Part shown: in pieces, positions 35,905 to 47,823 of the stretch
Numbering within the stretch: the stretch's first letter is position 1
Layout of the letters: each line of letters starts with the position of its first letter
Source: Medicago truncatula
Lineage: Eukaryota > Streptophyta > Magnoliopsida > Fabales > Fabaceae
Direction of reading: 5' to 3'
DNA length: 64,000 nt
Assembly (NCBI RefSeq): GCF_003473485.1
Contig: NC_053042.1
Location: 7,091,501 to 7,155,500, forward strand
The notes under the pieces: model-generated
Databases searched by the model: none
What the model saw: the letters and a program-made list of their open reading frames with translations, nothing else
Told to the model about the DNA's origin: nothing
Translations under genes and position numbers: made by a program

Positions 35905-38375
35905 TTTCAAAAAAGAAGAAATCTATATGCATACATTGTATCTATAAAAATACAATGCATATTTGTGTACACACAATATAGATACCATATAAAAATAATA
36001 TTATTTATAAATATTTGTTCAACTTATTAACAAAATAGCAAAAAAATCCTTTTTTACAAAATAAGAAATTTATATACATACATTGTATCTATAAAAATAC
36101 AATGTGTGTTTGTGTACACACAATATAGATACCATATAAAAATTATAGGCTTAATTGAACGTATTGGATCTTTGACAGTTTTGGCCCCCTAACTAATTAA
36201 AATACAAAACAACTCCTATGTATTGAATTTTTGGCAGTTTTTGCCCCCTAAACCAATTTTGACTCGGTCCACACTAACGTGGCACTTCAAAGCCGCCACG
36301 TGTGCATTTTTTTAATTAAAAAAAAACCACATATAAATTAAAGAATTAAATAAATGAAAAAAACAACAAATAATTAAAAAATATATAAAAAAAAAAGGAA
36401 GGAAATCGTGTTCCAAAATCTGATTCTCCCCCTTCTTCCTCTCATCTCTCTCTAAAACACTGATTCTCTCTCTCCAAAACCATTTGTTCCAAAATCTTGA
36501 AGCACCGCCATGGATTTGCTCCGATTGAATCTCTCTCGTATTCGAATTGTAACCAAAAACACGAGGAGGTAAAGTGGTATTCTAATTTTTCAAACACAGG
36601 TAAACTAATTGTAGCATTCAGGAAGTTCTTATTGATAATACAGGGAGTTCTTATTCATGCATTCAAGGTAACATGTAGGAGTTATTGTGTCTCGGATGAG
36701 GAGTTTTAAAACACTTTTTAATTGATTCAATAATTGATTCAAGAATAGATATTCATATTATTAAAGATTATTCAGATATTCTTGCATTATTCATGCTGAC
36801 ACTGATAATATTGCATTTATAACTGCAAATTAACAAATAACTGAGCAGTTTATAATAAATATACAGATAGGAAACGATAGAGTAAGGGAGGAAAAAAAGA
36901 ATTTATATGATAAATATATCAGGCTATTGGATTGTTAGGGAACAATGGAGGTGTAATTCTTATTCAAGTTATGTATAAGCAACATGCAACTAATATAGCT
37001 GCCTTGTTTTGTGCCCTTTATATATGTCAAAGTGCATGCGACATGCTCCTTTTTCTTTTGATAAAAACGAAACTTTCGTTATGTTCAATAGAACATTATT
37101 TCATTATCGTGCTTGCATTGAGCTACTCATCCTTTTTCCACTTTTTCCATGCTTCTGTCAATGGAGCAGGTTCTTGAATCAGTGTTTTAGAGAGAGATGA
37201 GAGGAAGAAGAGTTAGAATCAAATATTGGAACACAATTTTCTTCCTTTTTTTTCTTTCTTTTTTATTTATTTTAATTATTTGTTTTTTTTCATTTATTTA
37301 ATTCTTTAATTTATATGTGGCTTTTTTTTATTTATTTTTAATTAAAACAATGCACACGTGGCGGCTTTGAAGTGCCACGTCAGCGTTGACCGAGTCAAAA
37401 TTGATTTAGGGGGCCAAAACTGCCAAAGATTCATTACATAAGGGGCTGTTTTGTATTTTAATTAGTTAGGGGGCCAAAACTGTCAAAGATCTAATATATA
37501 GGGGGCTATTTTGTATTTTACTTAGTTAGGGGTCCAAAATCGCAACTTCTTGAAACATAGGGGGCCAAAAGTGAAATTAAGCCAAAATTATATTATTTTT
37601 GATTATTTGTTCAACTTATTAACAAAAGAGCAAAAAAAAATCCTTTTTCAAAAAAGAAGAAATCTATATACATACATTATGTCTATAAAAAACAATCCAT
37701 GTTTGTGTACACACAATATAGATACCATATAAAAATAATATTATTTATAATTATTTTGTTCAACTTATTAACAAAAGAGCACAAAAATCCATTTTAAAAA
37801 AAGAAGAAATCTATATACATACATTGTATCTATAAAAATACAATGTATGTTTTGTGTACACACAATATAGATACCATATAAAAATTATATTATTTTTAAT
37901 TATTTGTTCAACTTATTAACAAAAGAGCACAAAAATCCGTTTTTAAAAAAGAAGAAATTTATATACATACATTGTATCTATAAAAATACAATGTGTGTCT
38001 GTGTACACACAATATAGATACCATATACAAATTATATTATTTTTAATTATTTGTTCAACTTATTAACAAAAGAGCAAAAAAAATCCTTTTTCAAAAAAGA
38101 AGAAATCTATATACATACATTATGTCTATAAAAATACAATCCATGTTTGTGTACACACAATATAGATACCATATAAAAATAATATTAATTATAATTATTT
38201 GTTCAACTTATTAACAAAAGAGCACAAAAATCCATTTTTAAAAAAGAAGAAATCTATATATACATACATTGTATCTATAAAAATACAATGTGTGTTTGTG
38301 TACACGCAATATAGATACCATATAAAAATTATATTATTTTTAATTATTTGTTTGACTTAACAAAAGAGAAAAAAA
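35905..38375. repeat. Tandem array of about 147 bp units
   Basis: Seven units, starting near 35915, 36058, 37655, 37803, 37949, 38098 and 38245. Each has GAAGAAATCTATATACATAC, a palindrome around TACATTGTATCTATAAAAATACAATGTA, GTGTACACACAATATAGATA and TTGTTCAACTTATTAACAAA. Unit 2 is split by the foldback element at 36148-37583. The array starts about 100 bases upstream of the HPPD start region. Confidence 0.9.
36148..37583. mobile_element. Mutator-like foldback inside the tandem array
   Basis: 1436 bp. Both ends start GGCTTAATT and flanks are identical AAAATTATA (36139-36147 and 37584-37592), a perfect 9 bp duplication. Neighbouring uninterrupted array units show one copy of that site. Arms of about 350 bases pair, including GTGCCACGT-type words and the inverted CATCTCTCTCTAAAACACTGATTC segments. 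No transposase; open frames at 36497-36709 and 36932-37200 in the loop are unrecognised, so it is nonautonomous. Confidence 0.9.
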
Positions 38376-38612
38376 ATGGTATCTCTATTGTGTGTATACA
38401 AACATACAGTTGTAGACACCGAAAAAGTTGTCTGCATAATATTTTTCTTGTTAAAAATATATCGGACATCTATAAATGAATATTCCTTAAAAAATCTATA
38501 ATGAAGAAATTGTTGTAATATCACATTGTGTTGTTGAAAATTAGTGGGTTGATTATATATTAAATGTTACAACCATGATTTTTTATCTGCATGATTAAAA
38601 AATATATGTGCA
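38376..38612. other. Spacer after the tandem array
   Basis: Contains an inverted scrap of the array unit (GGTATCTCTATTGTGTGTAT near 38.38 kb). No gene. Confidence 0.4.
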
Positions 38613-38739
38613 GTCTGGAAGTCATACCTCAGTGGACAAATGTCAAAATTGCAAGGTCAGACGTCGTGACCCGGGTTCGAATCTGAGACCTCACAGTTGT
38701 GTGTGAGTTTAATTTAAGTGGATTACCACTTTATCTAAG

Positions 38740-38772
<33 letters not shown>
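38613..38772 (+). mobile_element. tRNA-derived SINE
   Basis: ATACCTCAGTGGACAAATG (A-box-like) followed at about 55 bases by CGGGTTCGAATCTGAGACC (B-box). Then a unique tail ending in an (AT)n run. The internal pol III promoter layout and repeat tail fit a SINE, not a tRNA gene, since no cloverleaf forms. Confidence 0.65.
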
Positions 38773-38781
<9 letters not shown>

Positions 38782-39496
38782 CGCATGATTAAAAAACCAC
38801 CGTCAAGATTATAAAAAAAAATAAATAATAATTGTGGGTTCATTATAATAAAATTCAACCATGACTTTAAATGAGCAATATTAAAAAAGTGACCATCAAG
38901 ATAAAATTGTTTTTCTTTTTCAATAAGAGTGAAGATAAGATTTGTTTTCTTTTTTAAGAAGGTCAAGACAAGATTTTTTTTTCATAGGAAAGTCAAGACA
39001 AGATTGGTGAACATGTAAGATTCAAATTCTTTTTGAATAAAACATCTAAAATACCAAAGCTCCCTAATCTGGTTTGGGTTTTTGAAGCACAAGTTCACTG
39101 AAACGAAACTTGAGAATTTTTTTCAAGTAAATCACTAATTTGCCTCCTAAAATTGTAGGGGTTAGTAAATTTATCCCAGAAATTGCGAATAAACAAAATA
39201 GTCTGTATTTTGAATTACGTCGTGCAAATTGGTCATACTGTTAACTTGTGTCATTGGGTAATTATTTTGAATTGGGAAATTATAGACAATATTTGTGTTC
39301 TAGGTTTAAGGTGAAAGTTAATGTTAGTGATGAGATGTTGTTTTTGTTCTCTTTGACTATGACGTTCACTTTCTTATTGGGAAGACATGTGTTTAGATTG
39401 TTGATGAATCTAAAGTTCACGTACTAATTTTTAATTAGGGATGATTTTTTACATTTAGGATATTGAATAACTTATATATTGAATTTATTTCAACTT
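38773..39496. other. Spacer, no gene seen
   Basis: A/T-rich. Open frame 38709-38966 (-) overlaps the SINE tail and is not credible. Confidence 0.35.
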
Positions 39497-40111
39497 AGGC
39501 TTAAAACAGTGTTTTTTATCCTCTTGAACTTGAACTTAACTTTTGGTTGGTAAGAAATTTCTCTTCAAGATTGAAAAGAGTGATTGATTCCTCATCTTCA
39601 TCTTTGGATCAATCCTTTAAGGTGAAGAGGGTCTATGGTGAATTAAAGATCATAAAGGCTTTTGTTGATTATGGTTATGATCATACTCATAAGGTATTGC
39701 TCTTATGATAGTTTAATTGAGGTTTTAATTATTATATATTTCCGGTTGATACTTATCGGATTGTTTTTTTTAGGTTTAATAGCAGTTTTCGCTCTTTAAC
39801 TTTTATGAAGTTGCGATTTTGATCCTCTAAGAAAAAAAAATTACAAAACCGCCCTCTAAGTTTTGCAACTGTAACAATTTTGACCCCCCAAAGCCAATTT
39901 TTGGTAAAAAAAATAATAAACAAATAACACGCGGCACCTCACTTAGGGTGCCACGTCAGTGTAGACCGAGTCAAAATTGATCTTGGGTGCCAAAAGGGAC
40001 GTTTTGTAGTTTTTTTTCTTATGGGATCAAAATTGCAACTTTTAAAAAGTTAGGGAACTAAAACTGCTATAAGTCTTTTTTTTAAAGTCCAGATAACTTT
40101 TTATTCTCTTG
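39497..40111. repeat. Tandem duplication, copy 1
   Basis: About 615 bases, repeated in the same orientation at 40118-40718. Holds a possible exon (LKRVIDSSSSSLDQSFKVKR to DYGYDHTHK, donor GTATTG at 39694) followed by a foldback element with TAGCAGTTTTCGCTC ends (about 39.78-40.07 kb). Confidence 0.8.
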
Positions 40112-40117
40112 GTCTTG

Positions 40118-40718
40118 GGGGCTGAAAACGGTGTTTTTTATCCTCTTAAACTTTAACTTAACTTTTGGTTGGTAAGAAATTTCTCTTCAAGATTGAAAAG
40201 AGTGATTCTTCATCTTCATATTTGGATCAATCCTTTAAGGAGAAGAGGATCTATGGTGAATTAAAGATCATAAAGGCTTTTGTTGATTATGGTTATGATC
40301 ATACTCCTAAGATATTGCTCTTATGATAGTTTAATTGAGGTTTTAATTATTATATATTTTGGGTTGATATTTCTCAGATAGTTTTTTTTATGATTATTAG
40401 CAGTTTTCGCTCCCTAAGAAAAAAACTATAAAATTTGTCCTCTAAGTTTTGCAACTATAGTAATTTTGACCTTCCAAAACCAATTTTTGATAAAAAAGAT
40501 AAAATAAAATAAATAACACGTGGCACCGCACTTAGGGTGCCACGTCAGCGTAAATCGAATCAAAATTGGTCTTAGCGGCTAAGACTGCCGCCACAAAGGG
40601 GACGGTTTTGTAGTTTTTTTTCTTATGGGACCAAAATTGCAATTTTTGAAAAAATTTGGGAATTAAAACTGCTATTAAGCTTTTTTTTTTAAAGTCCAGA
40701 TAACTTTTTTTTTTCTTC
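40118..40718. repeat. Tandem duplication, copy 2
   Basis: Repeats copy 1 in order. Differences include loss of the exon's splice donor: after AAG it reads ATATTG instead of GTATTG (40312). The serine run is also shorter. Confidence 0.8.
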
Positions 40719-40728
40719 TAGATTGTAG

Positions 40729-40863
40729 TTTTTTCCTAAAGAAGTTGCCATTGAATTCGAAAAACGAAAACAAGATATTGACACTATGGAGTTATACAGT
40801 TCTACCGTTGTTACATCGGATGAGGACGAAAAGAGAAAATGTATCTATGATGTTTGGATTTGA
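40729..40863 (+). other. Possible last exon of an unrecognised gene
   Basis: After a TTGTAG acceptor, a frame of 44 codons runs to TGA: FFPKEVAIEFEKRK, then QDIDTMELYSS and VVTSDEDEKRKCIYDVWI. Phase 0, so it could join the exon ending at 39693. Acidic and lysine-rich, no family recognised. No start codon or first exon was found, so this may be a captured gene fragment. Confidence 0.3.
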
Positions 40864-41815
40864 TTTGCATATGATAACATCCTCCATGTGGGGGACAATG
40901 CAGCCTTGACTTTTCTTTGAACATCTTTTTTGTTGTGATAGTTAAATTAGGTTGATAAATTATGAAGGAAGGTTGAAGTTTGTTTGTGTTCAACCTTTGA
41001 AACTCTTTCGGTTCTTTGTATTTCTAGGAGATTTATATCTTGTTTTCAATAAGAGGTATGTTTCAAACTATATGAGATATCTATAATTATTGAGATATCT
41101 ATAATTATTGAGATATTTTACTATGGATCTACATCATGGTAGATAACCAATCTATATTTTTTTTAGAAGAAATAATTAAAACATATCATTCTTACAAACA
41201 ACAAATTAAAACATGACACGTCATTGTTTTATTTTAAAATAATTTAAGAAATGAAAAATAACTGCTCCTCCTCTCTCAACCATTATTTGCAGTTAGTATT
41301 CACCACCATCAATCATGGTTAAAAGAAAAAAAAAAATGACGTGTCATATTTTAATTTGTTGTTTGTAAAAATGATAGTTAGGTTCGTTCCTACACAAAAA
41401 TTTCTCTTTTTTAGTTCTTAGCGTGTTTGTACGGTAAGTATCCTTATGTCAAATATGACTTATTAATGGTTCAGGTTAATATCAACAATCCTTTTTAAGC
41501 TTAGATATATCTATCTCATCTCATACATATTTATATTCAGTAGTTGATTTTTCCTTCCATCATCCATGATTTATGTACAATAGGGACAAACTTTTTTTTG
41601 ACGCCGCCGGGTTAATTCATCTGAAGCACCCTCGTTAAATTAAATTTATCTAAAATATTTAACACACACGTTAAACGTAGTACTTGATACATAAAAATTA
41701 TAATAGAAAACTTGCTTAAATAAATATACACTCGCTAAAGAGTCTTATACTTCTAATAAAGTACCAGCTGAATCATACAAGGTACATATTATTGTTTGAA
41801 ACAATCATATACATC
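40864..41815. other. Spacer, no gene seen
   Basis: Short inverted repeat near 41.20-41.36 kb (ATTAAAACATGACACGTCAT and its inverse). Otherwise plain A/T-rich sequence. Confidence 0.35.
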
Positions 41816-41819
41816 ACTA

Positions 41820-43620
41820 GTGATAAGTGTTAGAAAGTGACATTTTATGTATTATTTTAGGCACTTTAGTTACTTGTTTTGCAAGTTATCTAAAGAAAAA
41901 CTACAATTTGATGAATAAATACCATTTATGCTTTATGTGCCTTACTTTACCCAATTGTGCAGGAAATTGCAAGCCATGACCAAAAAAATCATAAAAAATG
42001 CAAAGGTTCAACTCGCCACAATGAAAAAATGGCAGAAAGTCCCAATTTTACACACCTTCAGCATGCCAGAGTGAGGCCACGGCGAGCCAACTCGCCATAG
42101 CGAGAAAACTCCAGAAAGTCCTGAATTTTGAAGGCAAACTCGCCATAGCGAGCACCACTCGCCACAACGAGTTAAGCCGACTTAGGAGAAGGCTACGTGG
42201 CAGAAAACCTGTGGTGCAACAAAACAACTCGCTAAGCGAATTGTCACTTTTTAGACTCCTATAAAAGGCTTTTTCTCTCATTTTTATGGATATATTATGA
42301 TTTTAAGAGAGAGATAGGGCATTTTTAGAGAGAGAAACACAAAGCAAGAGTGATTGAAGTGGATTTTCAGAGATTTATAGAGAAATCAAAGATCTTGTCT
42401 TAAATCTTATTCTTTTCTTCCATTTGTGCAAGGCTACTATGAAAATATGTAGTTAAATATACCCTTTTGGGATTAGAGGTACTTGATCAAGCAATATGTA
42501 ATTTTTTTTATCCTTGAATATTTGGTTCTAGCAATTTTGACTTGATATTGATATTATTCTTGTGTTTTATGCTTATGTATGATTTGAAATGATATTGAAA
42601 AATACTTTTAAATCTAGGGTTAGTATAATCATTTATCAAAACTTTTATTCTAGACATAGGGTTTAAGTTTTGACAATCACTTTAAATATCAAGAACTTAA
42701 TGCTATTGGATCGTTTAATAGATTGAGAAATCGTCGATTAAACGATACAATTGAAATCATGATATTATTTAGACATGAATGATGTTGTCGAGTGATTTGT
42801 GATAATATCGATTAAAAGCTAGAATCCATTTATGTGAGCATAAGAATACATATGTAACGCTTGGTTGACGAACTCTATCCCTAATCATTATATGCCTTAT
42901 CTCGTCTCTATTTTATTGATGTAAATTAGTTAGATTAGTTTTTAAACAAACAATCAATTAAACCATAAACTTGAGATGATAATTGATGTTGAACGGTTTA
43001 TGATATGCAATACTTACATGTTGATAAAAATAGGATTTACAAATATCTTATATCAACTAGCGAGTACACAACATCTAGTGATTGTATGCCCATATAATAA
43101 TCACTCAGCCTCTTCCACTAAACTTCGTCTCATCGTTCTACTTTCGATCAACCTGCTTAACCAAAAAGGAAAATAAAAGGATTAGGGTGAGACATAATGT
43201 CTCAGTGAGTTCCACCTATCCTAGGTTGTAGGCAATCTTGGGGACACCTAAGATCGCCTTCTGTCTGTATATCCATATTAAGGCGTATAAGCTGCTCTGA
43301 GTACTATATATAGTGATATGGGGAAGTCTAGGATCACTAGTTGTTTGTAACCTATCTAGATTAAATGTGTTGTCATAATGTCTTAATCAATTGCTTAAAG
43401 TCAGTAAGTTAGCGTGTAACAGACAAAAAATATGTGTTCATTTTACGGAACGGACGAGTGGAGTAACCCCGAAGCCCGTTTCAACTGTTGTCCGGTGAAA
43501 ATTCCTATCGTATCAGGCTAACAACGGAACTTCTCTTATCGTTGTGAAGGTTCCCTCGCAGGCTGACCTACCCAGACATAGTTTGGAGCTTGCTGAGCCA
43601 CAACTTATCTGATTATGTAT
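41820..43620. mobile_element. LTR-retrotransposon-like debris
   Basis: No coding domain, but contains a block (42000-42240) with repeated AACTCGCCATAGCGAG-type palindromes and a TTTCTCTCATTTTTATGG transcription-leader-like part, a character seen in plant LTRs. Ends were not delimited, so the class is a guess. The 42048-42281 (-) open frame follows the palindromic block and is not a gene. Confidence 0.35.
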
Positions 43621-44150
43621 CAGAATATAATTTCTGAAGCACGTATCTGAACATGCTTTTTTAATTGTGTGTATATTTGATACATTCTACTTAGTGGATT
43701 CTTGTATATTGTATAACCTAGTTGTTCAGGTTCTAAGCATACCGTTTTCATATGCTACTCTCTTAGAGTCTGTAATCATTCTACTTTACACAAAGATTAA
43801 AGAAAAACACATAATATTTTTTATCCAGTTCGGTCCAAAATTGACTCATTACGAAGGAAAGAGCAGATTTCCATTCCATTAATCAAGAGAGTATCTTTAC
43901 ACAAAGATTCCAAAAGAATTATAAGAATTAATCTCCAAACATAATTCTACCATTTACCTAAATCTCTCCGTGTGACTAAGAGATTCAATTTGTTTAGTAT
44001 TTACAAAGTGAATTCAATGATGATTCTTCCAACCCTAAAGTTTATACCAAGAGAAAGAGTTATCTTTAAACCTAGTTTTAGTGTTAGCTACAAAACCTTT
44101 GTTTTTTCAACTCTCTCTACCCTAAACCCGAGCTGCATATTTATAGTATT

Positions 44151-44402
44151 GTTAATTAAGTAAATAGTCCCTATAAATATTCAAAATTTTGTTTTTAGTC
44201 TCTACAAAATAAAATCACAGTTTTTAGTCCCTATAAAATTTTCCATCAGCATTTTTAGTCCTTGTCAAAAATTTCTATCAACATTTTTGGTCCCTAAAAT
44301 GCTTAAGGAAAATGTCACAGGGATTAAAAAGTGTGATTTTATTTTGTATGGACTAAAAACAAAACTGTGAATATTTATAGGGACTAAAAACTTAATTAAC
44401 CC
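44151..44402. mobile_element. Foldback MITE, 11 bp flanking repeat
   Basis: 252 bp, left end GTTAATTAAGTAAATAGTCC and right end, reverse-complemented, GGGTTAATTAAGTTTTTAGTC. Both flanks read TTTATAGTATT (44140-44150 and 44403-44413). The family is similar to the GTCCCTA-rich Mutator-like foldbacks; the flank length exceeds 9 bp perhaps by chance. Confidence 0.75.
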
Positions 44403-44413
44403 TTTATAGTATT

Positions 44414-44967
44414 CAATTAGTCCTTAAAATTTGGCGACCAAGAAAACGAAAAATCGCGCACTCGCGCCGCGTCACGAGAGAAGACATGGATAGACTTCCC
44501 TGCAATCCTTTTAGCTCCCACATCGTGAGCCTTCTTCCCACGTCTCGAGATAGGCAGAACTCGGACTTAAGATTTTAAGGCATATACAACACTTAGTAAC
44601 AATTGATCATAATTTATATTATTTAATAATTTTTTTAATAATTGATTAAATAAAATAATTAATCTAACAATCTCCGAATTAAAATGCAAATTAAAACTTT
44701 CTGCGTTGATACATGATACTCAACAACTATAGGTTTTTCATCCTATGATGTCCCATATATTTGCTTGTCCTTGGAAAAAATTTGTATGGACTTTGTTTAC
44801 AATTACTATTTAAATTAAGCAAGTGATCAATGAACACATGATTTTTTTAATAATAAAACTATAAAATGACTGTCTATGAGACAAGATTGGAGCTAGTAAT
44901 TTACAATAAAATACACATTAAGTCTACACAAAATACATCTATAGTAGAACTAATTAATCAACACATT
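44414..44967. other. Spacer / 3' flank of the Pro-rich protein gene
   Basis: No gene recognised. Probably contains the 3' UTR of the minus-strand gene to the right. Confidence 0.35.
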
Positions 44968-46161
44968 TCATGCTTGGGGAGATGCTGCATTGGGAGAATG
45001 TGCTTGAGGTGCAGGTGATGGTGCCTTATATTTTCGTGGAAGTTCAGGTGGTTTAGCTGGGGGTGCTTTATCTGGAGCTGAATTTGGTGCTAACTTTGGT
45101 GCTTTATCTGGAGCTGAATTTGGTGCCAACTTTGGGGCTTTTGTTGGTGATTTCTTTGATGATTCTGCAATGTCTTCCTCTTCATCAGCAGGTAAATTTG
45201 CTGGTGCTTCTACTGCTGGTGGTGTACTCCCTTTGCTTGTTAGCTCACTGCTTTTTGACAATAAACAATCACATTTAATTTCTGATTAATTGAAAAGTTT
45301 ATTCTTTTATATACCAACATCACTTTTAGTCTTTTTTATTACTGATTATGCAGGTGGATATATACTAACATTCACACAATAATTGTTCCACCACAACTTT
45401 TTAAAATGTGTTAAAATAAATTGACCCATTAAATGTTAGTTCAAGAATCATGAGTTTTATTAAAGTGGATGACATGATAGATGGTCCACGTAAATTAATA
45501 TTTGAAAATCGTTTGAAACTTTAATGATAACTGACACATGATATATGGTCCACCGTAGACTAATATTTGAAAATTGTTTGAAACTTTAATGATGATTGAC
45601 TAACGTCAACTTTTAAAAGTAGAAGTTCATAGTTCTCTTTGTTTGTAACATCATAGATGGTGATCTGATCAATATCAGTTTGACTGGAAAAAAAAAAATG
45701 TCCTTAAAAACTTAACACATTTATTTTTCTTTATTTTTATCAAGCTGACACGGATAATGTCGCTGTCTTAGTCGTGAGGATGGAGGACCGTGAACTTTTA
45801 CTTCTAAAGTAGGACGCAATTCGACGTTGTTCGTTTGGACAATATTTACGTACCGATCCATGATGTACAACTTTCCTATTCAAGAATGTCTAAAAAATAT
45901 ATGGAAAAAATGGCACACATGGTCTTACTCTGCTTGTTGAACCCAATCAGCCAAGGATTCGTCAGCCAAGGCACCCTCAGCAGCCTGTTGGACAGAAGCA
46001 TCTCCTAAAGCACTCTGAGCATCATCAAGTGTGTCTTGAGAGATACCAGATTGTTTTGCTCCATCTATTAGACTTTGCAATGCATCTTGACACAAAACTG
46101 AATAGTATGGCAACACCACCACCAATGAATATACCAAATAAATTGATATCCTTGCAACCAT
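44968..46161 (-). CDS. Secreted Ala/Pro/Lys-rich (AGP-like) protein
   Basis: Two exons, 46161..45929 and 45247 (or 45250)..44968, joined after GA (phase 2); 170 or 171 residues depending on which of two adjacent AG acceptors is used. N-terminal signal peptide of about 25 residues (YLVYSLVVVLPYYSVLCQ). An acidic helical part follows (QDALQSLIDGAKQSGISQ, then ALGDASVQQAAEGALADES). The second half is Pro/Ala/Ser/Lys-rich, with the 12-residue unit APKLAPNSAPDK twice in tandem, then APSPAPQAHSPNAASPQA. Ala-Pro and Ser-Pro dipeptides would favour hydroxyproline O-glycosylation, as in arabinogalactan proteins, but no GPI tail is seen. The family is not recognised; a cell-wall or apoplastic role is inference. 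Confidence 0.7.
45464..45600. repeat. Direct repeat of about 70 bp in the intron
   Basis: GATGGTCCACGTAAATTAAT..GAAACTTTAATGAT occurs twice in a row with a few changes (TATGGTCCACCGTAGACTAA in the second). It lies in the intron of the Pro-rich protein gene. Confidence 0.75.
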
Positions 46162-46784
46162 GTTTCTTCTTTATTCGTTATAATTAATTGAACCTGTGTG
46201 GTTGAAGAAACACCCTTAACAAATTGTATTCTAATATGTTTGCAACAATATGAAGTGAAACTTTGTCTGGTTGAAATTTTCTGTTATATTTGGCTTTCAT
46301 GCTCAAATTTGAAATGAGGTTCACACAAGTGTCAAGTATTTGACTATCAAATCCAACAAGTTTGCCAATTTTGGACAATTTTATGCATTTTATTACCTAT
46401 CGATAGAAATCTTTATTACAATCATATTTTGCAATCTTAAGCCTTCATTTACGGCTTTGCTAACTATTTTATATAGCCATCACAAGTGATGCTACACCAT
46501 CATTAAAAATCTTTTATACGATTAATAAAAAAAAAATTGGAAAGATAACAATAACCAAAAACAATAGAAAAAACTATTTGACACTTCAAAATTCATTTTT
46601 ATCTTACTTGCGTTTTAGTCTAATTGTGTGATTTGGCCCCATTTTTTTTAACAATTTTGTCGCATTTTTCCCTTTATAGCTTGATATTTCTCACAATTTC
46701 CTCCAAACTTTATGATGAGTCGATAATTTTTTTTTGTTAAAGAGCATAGTGTCTAAAAATCCATTATTTAAGATAAATAAGTGG
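46162..46784. other. Upstream region of the Pro-rich protein gene
   Basis: A/T-rich, no further gene. The open frame at 46184-46378 (-) ends before the start codon at 46161 and may be leader sequence. Confidence 0.35.
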
Positions 46785-46855
46785 AGAATAAGTTCGAATA
46801 GTGGCCTTTGCATATCATAATGTCTCTATCAACTGAGTTATGTTCATTGTGATAT
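46785..46855 (-). mobile_element. SINE head fragment
   Basis: Minus strand: AACTCAGTTGATAGAGAC (A-box-like) and CTATTCGAACT (B-box-like), as in the copies at 1.4 and 57.3 kb. Confidence 0.5.
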
Positions 46856-47740
46856 GATTTGATGTTGGCATGACATCCAACACTCACAACCAACATGTAT
46901 TACCGACTGACCCCATGAACCAACACGACCAACATCATATTATTGATCGACCCCCCACAAATCAACATCAATCGTTTTAGCATGTTTTGCTCTCACTCGC
47001 ACACTTTTTGAAAAACTTCTCAGAAGGTCACCCATCCAAATACTACTCCAAGTAAAACACGCTTAACTATGAAGTTCTTTATATGTTAGGTTACTGAAAA
47101 GGAGATGCATCTCGTTGGTATAGATAACATCAATTAATCTTTATAAACACTCATTCAACCGTATAGTCTCATACCCACACATCCTCATGATTCCTCTCAT
47201 TTCGTTGTGATTTAGTTCATTCATGTGTCTCATGCCTAAAAACATACCAAAAGCCGTTCATTGCACATACCATGTTCACCGACAATCACTTCATGCTCTC
47301 GTCAACCTCAAACTTCACATGTGTGATAGTGAATAAAATTCTTAATCAAGATATCAAGCTTTTTAGTTAACTTCTAGACATGACTATGAAAGTTTGATAA
47401 CACGTCGCTGAAATGACATGTCATCATAAATTTAAGAAAAATTGAAAGAACTTGTCAAAAAAAAAAAATTTAAGAAAAATTGAAAGGATACTACCAAAAC
47501 ACAGAGAAAACTAATGCTATATTTTTTTTACACTTTAGCCCTTTTTGTACTAAAAATTTAAAATATTAACACAAATTAAAAAATTATTTAAATAAGTAAA
47601 CAATCTTAATCTTAACCTTCCTTCAAAAAAAAAATCTTAATCTTAACCTTAATTATTGTTAATTTGTTTGTGTAATGAATGTTTAGTTGAGTGGTGTGAT
47701 GGCGCCATATTTTTTTCTGACAATTTTATCATTTTCACTA
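46856..47740. other. Spacer upstream of SSRP1
   Basis: No gene supported. The CAACATGTATTACCGACTGA region (about 46.9 kb) and its neighbours look like degraded repeat sequence. Confidence 0.35.
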
Positions 47741-47823
47741 CTAGTATATATATACCTGCTCTCAGTGTCGCAGGGACAAAGACAAAGTGTGTCTCGTAGC
47801 ATCGTTCTCTCTTTCTCGCCACC

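Noticed and set aside
38640-38695. tRNA gene candidate with GGTTCGAATC
   Set aside because: The A- and B-boxes are present but no acceptor stem or cloverleaf pairs, and an (AT)n tail follows; called a SINE instead.
42048-42281. 77-codon minus-strand open frame
   Set aside because: Follows the palindromic TCGCCATAGCGAG block; its codons reflect the repeat rather than a protein.
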